DNA of 62,126 nt from a virus. The position numbers and the translations under genes are program-made. Below the pieces are notes generated by a model. That model made no database searches. It saw only the letters and a program-made list of their open reading frames with translations, and was not told the origin of the DNA. The DNA is taken from IMG/VR virus record IMGVR_UViG_3300034103_001401, positions 1-62,126 of that record; one strand, 5' to 3'. Below, one piece after another: positions 26,457-36,210 of this stretch (position 1 is the first letter of the stretch; each line of letters begins with the position of its first letter).

Positions 26457-27566
26457 ATGATATTCACCCCATTTACTCCAGACGATATAGTAGCAGGCAG
26501 AATTAACCAAGTATCATCGGGTATGTTTGGTACTGGTAGTTTAACAGTAGCACAATCATCCTTCGTAACATCATCTGCTCAAGCAAATGTCATGACAGGA
26601 TCAAGTCCATATGATGTTAAAAATGGACAGTACTATGTAGATATTTATAGCGGAGCCGATCAATATTTTGCTATTGCTTATGGAGATTATTATAATTCGG
26701 GAAGTAGCTATTTTGATTGGCCAGGTCAGTCCGTAGCAAATGTATATACCAATGAAACCAAAATTATATACAGTCAATATAAAAATACACTTCTTCAACC
26801 AGGCGACACATTTTTTAGTTTTGCCTCTGGCAGTGTAGATTCTCCAACCGATAGTTCGGCTATATTCGTACTAAACTACGTAACAGATAAATTCCAAGAT
26901 CAAATTGATCCTGGTCAAATTCAATTAAATTTTACAGGCTCTTTAGGTCAATTCTCATATATTGACGATTCACAAGTAGTTAATACACAACAAAACGTTT
27001 ATAATTTGATCTCGGGATCAGTTATTAATGGCGTCCCTACTCCATATACCAAAGGAGGAACAGTTTCGGCTGTTTACGAAGGAATTGGTTTATTTTATCC
27101 AACAAACGGAGTTGTTATATTAAATGCACTAAAGTTAGATGCAAAAGTTGGTATTACCGGAAATCCTCCCGAAATTACTAGTGCTAGAACCACAAATCAG
27201 TATTCAGTTAACTGGAAAAGTTACTGGAGAAATTGGTTGCGTAAATTTTATTTAAGTCTTAGAAGATCGAATAAATACATGTCAATTCGTAAATCCGAAT
27301 TTGTACCATCTACGAATTACTTCATAAGAGTTAAAAATAAAGAGTTCAACTATAGTAACAATCCAACATTTGTGTCAGATGGCACTGATGGTCAAACAAA
27401 GGGGACTATTATCTATCCAGAATTGATTAGTAATCCTCGTACTTATATTACTACAATTGGATTGTATGATTCCAATAATGAATTACTTGCAGTTGGTAAA
27501 TTAAGTAGACCTACGCAAAAATCATTTGATAATGAATTGTTAATTAAGTGTCGTATTGATTTTTAA
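26457..27566 (+). CDS. tail/fibre structural protein with shared C-terminal module (369 aa)
   Basis: A beta-rich protein without signal peptide. Its last 45 residues (PRTYITTIGLYDSNNELLAVGKLSRP) match the C-terminus of the 887-residue protein at 28357 (APYITTVGLYSGAELVAIAKLAQP), so the two share a terminal domain, probably for assembly onto a common partner. A middle basic stretch SYWRNWLRKFYLSLRRSNKY precedes it. No enzyme motif. Confidence 0.7.
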   Translation: MIFTPFTPDDIVAGRINQVSSGMFGTGSLTVAQSSFVTSSAQANVMTGSSPYDVKNGQYYVDIYSGADQYFAIAYGDYYNSGSSYFDWPGQSVANVYTNETKIIYSQYKNTLLQPGDTFFSFASGSVDSPTDSSAIFVLNYVTDKFQDQIDPGQIQLNFTGSLGQFSYIDDSQVVNTQQNVYNLISGSVINGVPTPYTKGGTVSAVYEGIGLFYPTNGVVILNALKLDAKVGITGNPPEITSARTTNQYSVNWKSYWRNWLRKFYLSLRRSNKYMSIRKSEFVPSTNYFIRVKNKEFNYSNNPTFVSDGTDGQTKGTIIYPELISNPRTYITTIGLYDSNNELLAVGKLSRPTQKSFDNELLIKCRIDF

Positions 27567-27588
27567 TCTAAATACGTTGAAATCTTCC

Positions 27589-27597
27589 TATTTATAT
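27589..27597 (+). promoter_or_regulatory. late-promoter-like box, CTATTTATA
   Basis: Ends 5 bases before the ATG at 27602, in the only gap of the baseplate/fibre region with a clear box. Confidence 0.5.
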
Positions 27598-27601
27598 TGG
27601 G

Positions 27602-28345
27602 ATGATTAAATTTCTTAAAAATCAAGACATACAAATCACTACATTTTCAGTAGCAAAAGAAAAGATTGCTAATAACATCTTTTCCGATTTGATTTTGGCT
27701 AGCGATGGAACTTATAACTTTCCATTGATTATTCCTGTACAAGAATGTGATTACAATTTTAATTCATTGTCTACAGGATCTTTTACCACAGTTAATACAC
27801 AAGTTTGTGACGCATCGATTGTTAATGATAATGGATTTTTAGCTTGTTCTCCGATAAACGACCCAAACAATCCACAGTTTCAACTTGGTTTAAAATTGCC
27901 AACTGGATCAGTATTTTATCCAGTCGATAATATTCATTATAATGCTGAAACTAATCCTACTAATTTAGACGGCACTTATCAAGGACAGGTTTATAATACT
28001 ATTAAGAAAATGTATTATAATAATTATAACAACGCCTACAATATTTTTGGATTTGATAGTTATGATATATCTAAAGCTAGTTTGAATCTAGATGATAAAT
28101 TTGTAAGTTATACATTAAATGTCACTCAAAGTGGAGATAGAATCAGTCCATTCAGTGTATTAATTACTAATCAGACAGGCGATATAGTTGCTGATATTTT
28201 AGATGATGGGAATAATAATTTGTATTTGTCCGGCTCATATTTTATCAGTGATTTTGAAATTTATTCAACTAACACACAAAGTGTAGTTAATTATGGCATA
28301 ACAGGACTAGGACAATATTTGTATTATGGATCAATATCCACATAA
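27602..28345 (+). CDS. hypothetical tail/fibre protein (247 aa)
   Basis: Begins MIKFLKNQDIQITTFSVAKEK and is beta-rich throughout, with four cysteines in residues 55-100. No family recognised. Flanked by two proteins with a common C-terminal module, so probably part of the same tail appendage. Confidence 0.65.
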   Translation: MIKFLKNQDIQITTFSVAKEKIANNIFSDLILASDGTYNFPLIIPVQECDYNFNSLSTGSFTTVNTQVCDASIVNDNGFLACSPINDPNNPQFQLGLKLPTGSVFYPVDNIHYNAETNPTNLDGTYQGQVYNTIKKMYYNNYNNAYNIFGFDSYDISKASLNLDDKFVSYTLNVTQSGDRISPFSVLITNQTGDIVADILDDGNNNLYLSGSYFISDFEIYSTNTQSVVNYGITGLGQYLYYGSIST

Positions 28346-28356
28346 GTATATAAAGT

Positions 28357-31020
28357 ATGAATTTGGAAAATATATATAATCAAAATTACGGTAGTGTAGT
28401 AACTACTAATGGAGATCTTGTTGCTGTTGGAAATCCACCATCGGGTGTATATAACACATGTGAGGGTTTTAGTAAAGTAGGTCAAGTTTATTTAGTTAAA
28501 AAGGATAATTTTAAAACAAACTATTCTATATCTAAAATATTAAAGAAAAAGATTTTCCCACAAAATGGCGCATTAGTTCCGTATTATACGGAACAAAGTT
28601 CCAGCGCCGCATTAACAGCTTCTCTTATAATTGAAAGTGGTTCTAAAAATGATTCTTTATCAAATTGTGATTTTATCGTTGTAGAATCGGACAATTTAAA
28701 AGTAGATCAATCCAATTATGGATCGTCTATTGATTTATCCACATATTTCTTGGCAGTAGGAGATACAGGAGTATCATCTAGTTATTATCTTGGACATACA
28801 AATAACTTTGCATGTGTAGATATATTTAAGATTAATCCAAACTATACTTTTAATAATACAGATGGAATTACTCCTTCTTCCCCAGAAAATTCTATACCAG
28901 TTGATCAATATAATATAAGTGATATTCCATTTTGTACTATTACAGGATCAATTTCTGATAAATTTGGGAGTTCTGTATCAATTACTAACAACTATTTAGC
29001 AGTTGGATCTCCAGAATATAATAATGGACGAGGAGCAGTTTATATATACAAATATACAGATGCCGATTGTACGTATTCTTTTCAGAGAATATTAAGTTGT
29101 AGTATTACTAACTATCCGCATCAATATGGATTTGGATATTCAATTTCTTTAGACAAAAAGAATGAAGACACATTGGTAGTTGGAAGCAATCAACTATCGC
29201 AATCGAATGTTTATTTGTTTCTTTTAAGTTCAGGTTCTTCAGACGATTGGAAATTAAGTCAAGTATTATCTCAAAATACAAGTTCACAATATTACACTAT
29301 TCAAAATACGAACTTTGAATTAATTCCTAGTGGAAGTCAAATTAATAGTAGATATGGATATTCTGTATCATTATATGATACAGTTCTAGCTGTAGGTGCT
29401 CCCAACGATTTAGTTTATTGGGAATATTCTGGTTCAAATGTTTTGAGACAACGTGGATCTGTTTACGTATATAATAATCAACAATGTCCAGCTGACATTA
29501 ATTGTGGATTCCAACTTATAACAAAATTATATGGCGACGATGTAACGTTTAAAGATAATTTGTTTGGATATTCAGTGTCTGTTTTTAATAAAAAAATATT
29601 GATAGGTTCTCCAAAACCATATTTTCCATTTAGTTCATTATTTATTTCAAATTCTATAAACTATTACGATAAAACGTTTAATCAATATGACTTTGGAGAA
29701 TCTACATATTGCGGACAAACGCTTCTTTATCAAGTTACAGAGTCACTTGTAAATGGAAAAATATTTAGTTCATCGTTGATTTATCAGATGACAACCGATC
29801 CTATATCAAAACGAAAAGAAATAGGAAAGCCATTTACAGCTTACGGTTATTCAGTATCACTATCAGATACAAATTTAGTAGTAGGTGCTCCTATTCCACT
29901 AAATAACGACTTTTATTTATCTGCTCCATTAATAACTGAGTCCGGTAGCATTAATGATTTAAATTATATTTATACATCTTCATATCAAAGTGAAGATTGT
30001 TTTATTACTTCTAGTTTTGTTTATTTACAGATGGAAGATTGTCTAAGTTGTAACGGATCGGTACCTATTTCAGGCGCATTTTCAGGCGCGTGTGATAATC
30101 TGATAATATTTGTAGACGAACAAGGGGAATATTCCTATGCATCTAGTAAGATATTCGGAAAATCATACATTTATGATATGTCCGATTTACAAACCAATTT
30201 TAACGTTGGTAATGTATTTTATAATAATAATAAGTTGATAATAAATAATACAGGAAGCGTATTAAAAAACTTAACACTTGATCCTACCGATCCAAATAAT
30301 ACATATTTGTATATGAAATACAATAGTCAGATAACATTGCACGAAAAGCAATATATCTGTACTGTGGAGCCAGGCGAGTTTAATGTTTCAACCAATCCAA
30401 CTGCAATAACATCTTCTTTATTTGACTATGGAGTGATTAATACTGAGACATTTAATTTTGATAACTTGGATATAATTTTGAGATATATCAATACCAGAAT
30501 TACTGTTAATAACTCGGAAAAATGGTGGAATAATTTTGTGTCAGGAGACATTGAAGAATCTATTTTCAATTTTTACTCATCTTCTTACACGAATTATCAA
30601 GCAAATAGATTAACAAACGAATTGAAATCAAAGTGTAGTACTTTAAACTTCGATATCAACGGAGACGGTACAGCTAATTACCAAGATGCAACAACTATTT
30701 GGAAGTATTTTATTCAAGATTTTACAATAAACAATTATCAGAATTATTTGAACCCACGTTCTAGACGTAATAATTACGATGATATGGTTTCTTTTTTAAA
30801 TGATAAAACAGGAAAATCAAACAAAAAATTAGTAAAACAAGAGTTCTTTGGATACAACTATAGCAGTTCGTTGGATCCAACTGGATCTTATTTGGCGCCA
30901 TATATAACAACTGTTGGATTATATAGTGGCGCAGAATTGGTTGCTATAGCTAAATTAGCTCAACCAATTAAAAATACAGGCGAGATTCCTATTAATATTG
31001 TAGTTAAATGGGACACTTAA
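28357..31020 (+). CDS. FG-GAP beta-propeller / dockerin-like structural protein (887 aa)
   Basis: Seven FG-GAP-like repeats start near residues 9, 118, 203, 256, 332, 402 and 494, each of the form Y/F-G-x-S-V-S followed by L-A-V-G-A/S-P; together they predict a seven-bladed propeller. At 766-777 D-I-N-G-D-G-T-A-N-Y-Q-D matches a calcium-binding EF-hand loop of the dockerin type (D766, N768, D770, D777). The last 45 residues share the YITTVGLY module with the protein at 26457. FG-GAP propellers and dockerin-type loops are cell-surface adhesion modules; in a phage tail they probably act in receptor contact. No signal peptide. Confidence 0.78.
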   Translation: MNLENIYNQNYGSVVTTNGDLVAVGNPPSGVYNTCEGFSKVGQVYLVKKDNFKTNYSISKILKKKIFPQNGALVPYYTEQSSSAALTASLIIESGSKNDSLSNCDFIVVESDNLKVDQSNYGSSIDLSTYFLAVGDTGVSSSYYLGHTNNFACVDIFKINPNYTFNNTDGITPSSPENSIPVDQYNISDIPFCTITGSISDKFGSSVSITNNYLAVGSPEYNNGRGAVYIYKYTDADCTYSFQRILSCSITNYPHQYGFGYSISLDKKNEDTLVVGSNQLSQSNVYLFLLSSGSSDDWKLSQVLSQNTSSQYYTIQNTNFELIPSGSQINSRYGYSVSLYDTVLAVGAPNDLVYWEYSGSNVLRQRGSVYVYNNQQCPADINCGFQLITKLYGDDVTFKDNLFGYSVSVFNKKILIGSPKPYFPFSSLFISNSINYYDKTFNQYDFGESTYCGQTLLYQVTESLVNGKIFSSSLIYQMTTDPISKRKEIGKPFTAYGYSVSLSDTNLVVGAPIPLNNDFYLSAPLITESGSINDLNYIYTSSYQSEDCFITSSFVYLQMEDCLSCNGSVPISGAFSGACDNLIIFVDEQGEYSYASSKIFGKSYIYDMSDLQTNFNVGNVFYNNNKLIINNTGSVLKNLTLDPTDPNNTYLYMKYNSQITLHEKQYICTVEPGEFNVSTNPTAITSSLFDYGVINTETFNFDNLDIILRYINTRITVNNSEKWWNNFVSGDIEESIFNFYSSSYTNYQANRLTNELKSKCSTLNFDINGDGTANYQDATTIWKYFIQDFTINNYQNYLNPRSRRNNYDDMVSFLNDKTGKSNKKLVKQEFFGYNYSSSLDPTGSYLAPYITTVGLYSGAELVAIAKLAQPIKNTGEIPINIVVKWDT

Positions 31021-31022
31021 TT

Positions 31023-31031
31023 ATATTTATT
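31023..31031 (+). promoter_or_regulatory. late-promoter-like box, ATATTTATT
   Basis: Ends 16 bases before the ATG at 31047, a slightly longer gap than at most sites. Confidence 0.5.
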
Positions 31032-31046
31032 ATAAAATAGACATTT

Positions 31047-31541
31047 ATGGCAACAATCGCTTCAGATACTTCAAAAATAAATCGTACATCATTATTTAAA
31101 GGAATTTTAGATCTTTATTATTCCAAAGCTCCAGCAGGAGGAGCATTTTCCGCATATGATTCTGGAAAGAATACTATGATTAAAGGTGTAACCGCTCCAT
31201 ATGGATTTACACAAAAATCAGTGGAATATACAGTTGAACCTGGTTTTGGCGTAGGAGCTAATACAGGTACAGAAAACTTTAATAGCAAGGCTTTGAATTA
31301 TAGTGATAAAACAAGTAATGGTCCTGTTCTAAAAACCGGAGTAAATAAAATTTCTACAAATTGGAATGGAAATGCTTCATTGCAAGATGCTCTATATACT
31401 AAAGATCCTGGTTTTAGACTACAAACTTCACTTGGAGCTAGTCAGTTTAAAGACGTAGCTGGACAAAGAAGTTTAGAATTATCCAGATACGTTAAAGGAT
31501 TTAATGACAAAAAATATACCAACGGATCATTTACCCGTTGA
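31047..31541 (+). CDS. hypothetical structural protein (164 aa)
   Basis: A Gly/Ser/Asn-rich soluble protein (GFGVGANTGTENFNSK, YGFTQKSVEYTVEPG). No family recognised. It ends the tail block; the next gene is a nuclease, so this boundary separates virion genes from DNA metabolism genes. Confidence 0.6.
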   Translation: MATIASDTSKINRTSLFKGILDLYYSKAPAGGAFSAYDSGKNTMIKGVTAPYGFTQKSVEYTVEPGFGVGANTGTENFNSKALNYSDKTSNGPVLKTGVNKISTNWNGNASLQDALYTKDPGFRLQTSLGASQFKDVAGQRSLELSRYVKGFNDKKYTNGSFTR

Positions 31542-31553
31542 TATATATTTTAA

Positions 31554-32063
31554 ATGGTTATATTAGGATTAGATTCATCAACATCTACAACTGGTTGGTC
31601 TTTCTGTGAAAATGGAAAGATTCTTTCTGCTGGTTTCGTAGATACAAAAAAATTAGAAACTACAAAAGAAAAAACTTTTCATGTTATTTCGTATCTCGAA
31701 AAGACAAAAGAGATTGAAAGATTTGATGAAATTAATCTTGAAGCTGCATTAAGCGGATTTGCAGGAGGATTTACTAGTCAACAAGTTATTATTACATTAG
31801 CCAGACATAATGCTGTTTTTGCATATATTATAGAAGAACATTTTAAAAAGAAAGTTAATTTGTTATCGGTTAATACCATGAGAAAACAATTGTTTGGTAA
31901 ATGTAGAATCAAAGGAATCAAGTCAAAAGATTTTGTCAAACAAGAACTTGAATCGTTAATCCCAGATGTATTGAATTTTACTGCTAAAAATAAAAAAGGT
32001 AATTGGGATGAACGTAATGGCGATATGTATGACGCTATAGTTGCAGGTTTGTATAAGAATTAA
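31554..32063 (+). CDS. RuvC-like Holliday-junction resolvase
   Basis: A 169-residue RNase H-fold nuclease. Motif GLDSSTSTTGW supplies D7, NLEAAL gives E63, and the C-terminal DERNGDMYDAIV gives D157 and D160, so the four acidic metal ligands of RuvC are present. RuvC-type enzymes cut branched DNA. T4 uses endonuclease VII (gp49) for this step, so this phage may use a different enzyme to trim DNA before packaging. First of three genes for DNA metabolism. Confidence 0.85.
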   Translation: MVILGLDSSTSTTGWSFCENGKILSAGFVDTKKLETTKEKTFHVISYLEKTKEIERFDEINLEAALSGFAGGFTSQQVIITLARHNAVFAYIIEEHFKKKVNLLSVNTMRKQLFGKCRIKGIKSKDFVKQELESLIPDVLNFTAKNKKGNWDERNGDMYDAIVAGLYKN

Positions 32064-32105
32064 AAGACTTGATTTTATTTAAATCATCTGTTATTCTAAG
32101 ATGAA

Positions 32106-33020
32106 ATGATTAATAGTTCGGTTATAGAAACACTATCAAAGTTGTTTAAGCAAAAACCACACATTCAAAAAGGTGGCGCTGAAATACTTGTGTTTTGTAC
32201 AAACTGCAATCATCACAAACGTAAACTGAACATTAATACTACAACTGGATATTACCAGTGTTGGGTATGTGGATTTAGCGGCAAGAGTTTTACATCTCTT
32301 CTTAAGAAACTAAAAGCGTCTTCTGAATATTATCAGATTTTATGTAAGAATAAAATCAGAGTAAGTTATGTACCCGAAGAGAAAAAGACACTAACTTTAC
32401 CAATTGAATTTAAACCATTATACAAATCAAATGGCGATTTGATATATAAACACGCACTTAATTATTGTTTCAAACGAAATTTAACTATACACGAAATTGT
32501 ACGTTACAATATAGGATATTGTGCGTCCGGTCAATTTGCTAATAGAGTAATAGTGCCGTCATATGATAAAGATGGAAATTTAAATTTTTATTGTGGCAGA
32601 GATTTTTATAGCAGTAAGCTCAAATACAGATTGTGTGATGGTAGTAAAGACATTATCGGATTTGAACTGTTTACCGATTTTACTAAACCCATTACAATCG
32701 TTGAAGGACCATTTGATGCACTTTCTGTAAAGTATAATGTTGTGCCTTTATTTGGGAAAACTATGTCTCGGAAGTTAAAAATGAAACTAATGGAATATAG
32801 ACCGCCATATGTAAATGTTTTGTTGGATAATGATGCTTTGGGATCTAGTTTGAAAATATGTGAATTTTTAATTTCTAATGATATTGAAGCTCGTCTAATT
32901 TTACTGGACGGAAAAGATCCGAATGAAATAGGACATATAAAAACTTGGCAAACCATCAACAGCAGTGTTATAATGGATGAAAGTCTACTATACAGATATA
33001 AATTAACAAATAAACTATGA
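32106..33020 (+). CDS. DnaG-type DNA primase (gp61-like)
   Basis: A 304-residue primase. The N-terminal zinc ribbon has C31-x2-C34 and C52-x2-C55 (CTNC, CWVC). The TOPRIM core contains IVEGPFDAL (E near residue 200) and LLDNDALGSSL. T4 gp61 (342 aa) has the same zinc-plus-TOPRIM plan. It makes RNA primers for lagging-strand synthesis; the matching helicase gp41 is not in the window. Its stop overlaps the next ATG by 4 bases. Confidence 0.88.
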   Translation: MINSSVIETLSKLFKQKPHIQKGGAEILVFCTNCNHHKRKLNINTTTGYYQCWVCGFSGKSFTSLLKKLKASSEYYQILCKNKIRVSYVPEEKKTLTLPIEFKPLYKSNGDLIYKHALNYCFKRNLTIHEIVRYNIGYCASGQFANRVIVPSYDKDGNLNFYCGRDFYSSKLKYRLCDGSKDIIGFELFTDFTKPITIVEGPFDALSVKYNVVPLFGKTMSRKLKMKLMEYRPPYVNVLLDNDALGSSLKICEFLISNDIEARLILLDGKDPNEIGHIKTWQTINSSVIMDESLLYRYKLTNKL

Positions 33021-36000
33021 TCGTATTAAAAAATACCGACGACAAAATCAATTGTGTGATGCATATTGCAGATATTCACATTCGTTTGACAAAACGACAT
33101 GATGAGTATACATCTGTATTTGAAAGGTTTTATAATGCATTAGACAAAGCTAAGACTTTAAATGCAATCTTAGTTATTGCTGGCGATGTTTTTCACAACA
33201 AATCAGATTTAAGTCCCGAGTGCGTTAAAATTGGAAGCGACTTTCTAAAAAGTTGTGCTGATCGTGTACCCGTAATTTTAACAGCTGGAAATCACGATGC
33301 TACGTTGGCAAACAAGTCAAGATTGGATTGTTTAACTCCAATTGTACAGGCATTAAATCACCCAAATCTTTATTATCTAAAGGATACCGAGGTATATCGT
33401 TATCAAAATATATTGTTTAATAACTTCAGTGTATTTGATGATCCCGATAAGTACATTCGATATAAGGATATTCCATCTAAACATCGTGTAGAAACAAATC
33501 ATCACATTGCGTTATTCCACGGTCCAGTAAACCACGCTGTTACTGATGTTGGATATACTGTAAGTAATCGTGCTATTACAAATGAACTATTTGATGGACA
33601 TCACATTGCAATGTTGGGTGACATTCATAAACATCAAATTCTACAAGAATATGATGAAACTGAAAGTAAACCTGTAATTGTATACGCTGGATCTATGATT
33701 CAACAGAATCACGGCGAAGATCTTAAAGGACACGGATTTTTGATGTGGGATCTAAAGAGAAAAGTTTATAAACACTATGAACTTAAGAATGATTATGGTT
33801 TTTATACAATTGAAATCAATAAAGGTAAATTAGTCACAGACATCAGCAATATTCCATCAAAAGTTCGCATTCGTACACTTTGTTGTGAATCTATTCCATC
33901 TCAGGTAAAAGAAATCATCAATGAGGTGAAGAATAAGTGTGATATCATTGAGACCACATTTAATCGAATTGATGAACCCACAACAGATTTGACTTTAAAA
34001 TCTGGGCAAATATTTGATATCCATAATATCTTTGATGTAGACTATCAAAATAAACTGATTGAAGAAAATCTTCTATCAAAGAGTGTTTCAACTGATTTGA
34101 TTTATAAAGTCAAAGAGTTGAATAAAACTATTAATTTGGAAATACCAAAAGATAAAGCTCCAAAGAATATTCGTTGGAAGCCAAAGATTTTTGAATTTGA
34201 TAATATGTTTAGTTATGGTGAAGGAAACTTAATTGACTTTACTAAATTAAAAGGTACTATTGGATTATTTGCACCAAATGCAAGTGGTAAGTCTAGTATT
34301 ATGGACGCACTTGCTTTTTGTGTGTTTGACAAGTTTAGTAAGGGGTATAAAGCCGTACACGTTTTGAATACTCAAAAAATGAGTTTTCGTTGTAAGTTTA
34401 ACTTTGAAGTAAACGGGATGGATTATTTCATTGAACGTGAAGGTAAGGCTGATAAAAAAGGAAATGTCAAAGTAGATGTCAAGTTTTATAAAATTGAAAA
34501 TGGCAACGAAGTCCCATTAAATGGTGAAGCTCGCCGTAGTACCAACGATATTATCAGAGATTATGTTGGTACATATGAAGATTTTATTCTTACTGTACTG
34601 AGTATTCAGAATAGTAAATCTGGATCATTTATTGATTTGGGCCAAACTGAACGTAAAGACTTATTGTGCCAATTTATGGGTCTAACTGTATTTGATCAGT
34701 TATACACTATTGCAAACGATAAGTTTAAAGAAACAAATACATTACTTAAGAACATCAGCAAAGATAGTTTAATTGAAGATTTACAAAATGTTTCTGGTAG
34801 TATTGATCTAAATAATAAAAATATATCACAGTATAATTGTGATATTAAAGATTTAGAGGTCAAAAAAGAAGATCAGAATAATAAGCTTCTAGAGTTGTCT
34901 AATAATATCATTAAAACAGCTAATTTTGATTTTGATATTATAGAATTGGAATCTGAAAAGATACAATTGGGATCTAAGATCGATACATTTGAAACTGATA
35001 TAAACCAGAAGAAAACTAAGTTTTCTTCAATTGAAACACAACTTTCAAATTTATCTTCTTCTTTGAAGAGTTGTGAAAATATAGAAAGCGATTATGATCA
35101 ATATAAAATCTGTAAAGATAACGAGTCTAAAAAGTCTTCTGAAATAGAAAAACTTAAGGTAGTAGTTAAGAATAAAATTGATAAGTTAAAAAAGTTAGAG
35201 GAACACAAGTATGATCCTAATTGCACTTACTGCGTAAATAACGTATTCGTAAAAGATGCTATCAAAACTAAGGAAGAACTTGAACTTGATAAAAACAAGG
35301 GCAAAATCTTAGTAGAAGAATTTAATGTTATCAAATCTAAGTTGGATTCGTTTGGAGATATTGAATCTCGTTATAAGGAATGTCAACGTGTAGATGCTGA
35401 AAAAGTTAAATTAGAAAAGACCAAGGAAGTTTTATCTACGGCAATATTGCGTGATGAAAACTTCAAGATCCGATTGCAAAATGATTTGAACAGGGTAATT
35501 CAAAATATTGATACTTTTTATAAGAACAAAGATATTATTGAAAACAATTCTAAACTACTTGTTAGTGTTAATGAAGTAAAAACTATTGTTAAAAATATTG
35601 AATCGGAGATTAAATCAGTAAATAATAGATTGTTTACCTCTTCTACTGAAAAAGGCAAGTTAGAATTACAATATAAAAATACTACAGAACAACTAAATAA
35701 AGTTAAGGAACTTGAAGCTTCATATGAGGCTTATAAGTTGTATACTAATATTATTAGTCGAGATGGCATTCCGTATGAAATCATCACCAAAACATTGCCT
35801 GAAATTGAAAAAGAGGTAAATAATATTCTACAACAACTTGTTGAATTCTCTATCACTCTTCAGACAGACGGCAAGAACATTATGACTAACATTGTTTATG
35901 ATGATAAACGTTGGCCATTAGAAATGGCTAGTGGCATGGAGAAGTTTGTCAGTGGTTTGGCTATTAGAGTAGCTTTAATCAATATTAGTAATCTACCAAG

Positions 36001-36202
36001 ACCAAATATTATTTGTATCGATGAAGGATTCGGATGTGCAGATAGTGATCATTTGGGTCAGATGGGAGCTTTGTTTAGTTATTTGAAACATCAATTTGAT
36101 TTTATTTGGGTAATTAGTCATTTGGATCAAATGCGAGACATGGTAGACGAACAAATCGAAATAAAAAAAGATAATGGGCTTAGTAAAGTAGTATATAAAT
36201 AA
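33017..36202 (+). CDS. fused gp47-gp46 (Mre11-Rad50/SbcD-SbcC-like) recombination nuclease
   Basis: One 1061-residue ORF joins two proteins that are separate in T4. N-terminal nuclease: ADIH (D19, H21), GDVFHN (56-61), GNHD (91-94), later HGPV and LGDIHKH, the metallophosphoesterase motifs of gp47/Mre11. From about residue 390 comes the ATPase: Walker A APNASGKS (419-426), a long coiled coil, a zinc-hook C736-x2-C739, ABC signature about 968-975 (EMASGMEKFVSG), Walker B IICIDEG (D1002, E1003). The complex resects DNA ends for recombination-dependent replication and degrades host DNA. The open frame continues without break, so the fusion is real in this sequence unless the assembly is wrong. 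Confidence 0.93.
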   Translation: MIVLKNTDDKINCVMHIADIHIRLTKRHDEYTSVFERFYNALDKAKTLNAILVIAGDVFHNKSDLSPECVKIGSDFLKSCADRVPVILTAGNHDATLANKSRLDCLTPIVQALNHPNLYYLKDTEVYRYQNILFNNFSVFDDPDKYIRYKDIPSKHRVETNHHIALFHGPVNHAVTDVGYTVSNRAITNELFDGHHIAMLGDIHKHQILQEYDETESKPVIVYAGSMIQQNHGEDLKGHGFLMWDLKRKVYKHYELKNDYGFYTIEINKGKLVTDISNIPSKVRIRTLCCESIPSQVKEIINEVKNKCDIIETTFNRIDEPTTDLTLKSGQIFDIHNIFDVDYQNKLIEENLLSKSVSTDLIYKVKELNKTINLEIPKDKAPKNIRWKPKIFEFDNMFSYGEGNLIDFTKLKGTIGLFAPNASGKSSIMDALAFCVFDKFSKGYKAVHVLNTQKMSFRCKFNFEVNGMDYFIEREGKADKKGNVKVDVKFYKIENGNEVPLNGEARRSTNDIIRDYVGTYEDFILTVLSIQNSKSGSFIDLGQTERKDLLCQFMGLTVFDQLYTIANDKFKETNTLLKNISKDSLIEDLQNVSGSIDLNNKNISQYNCDIKDLEVKKEDQNNKLLELSNNIIKTANFDFDIIELESEKIQLGSKIDTFETDINQKKTKFSSIETQLSNLSSSLKSCENIESDYDQYKICKDNESKKSSEIEKLKVVVKNKIDKLKKLEEHKYDPNCTYCVNNVFVKDAIKTKEELELDKNKGKILVEEFNVIKSKLDSFGDIESRYKECQRVDAEKVKLEKTKEVLSTAILRDENFKIRLQNDLNRVIQNIDTFYKNKDIIENNSKLLVSVNEVKTIVKNIESEIKSVNNRLFTSSTEKGKLELQYKNTTEQLNKVKELEASYEAYKLYTNIISRDGIPYEIITKTLPEIEKEVNNILQQLVEFSITLQTDGKNIMTNIVYDDKRWPLEMASGMEKFVSGLAIRVALINISNLPRPNIICIDEGFGCADSDHLGQMGALFSYLKHQFDFIWVISHLDQMRDMVDEQIEIKKDNGLSKVVYK

Positions 36203-36210
36203 GAGAATAT

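Noticed and set aside
33017-36202. Possible intron or homing endonuclease to explain the large size of the nuclease gene
   Set aside because: No HNH/GIY motif or splice-like boundary; the length is explained by two joined T4-type proteins.
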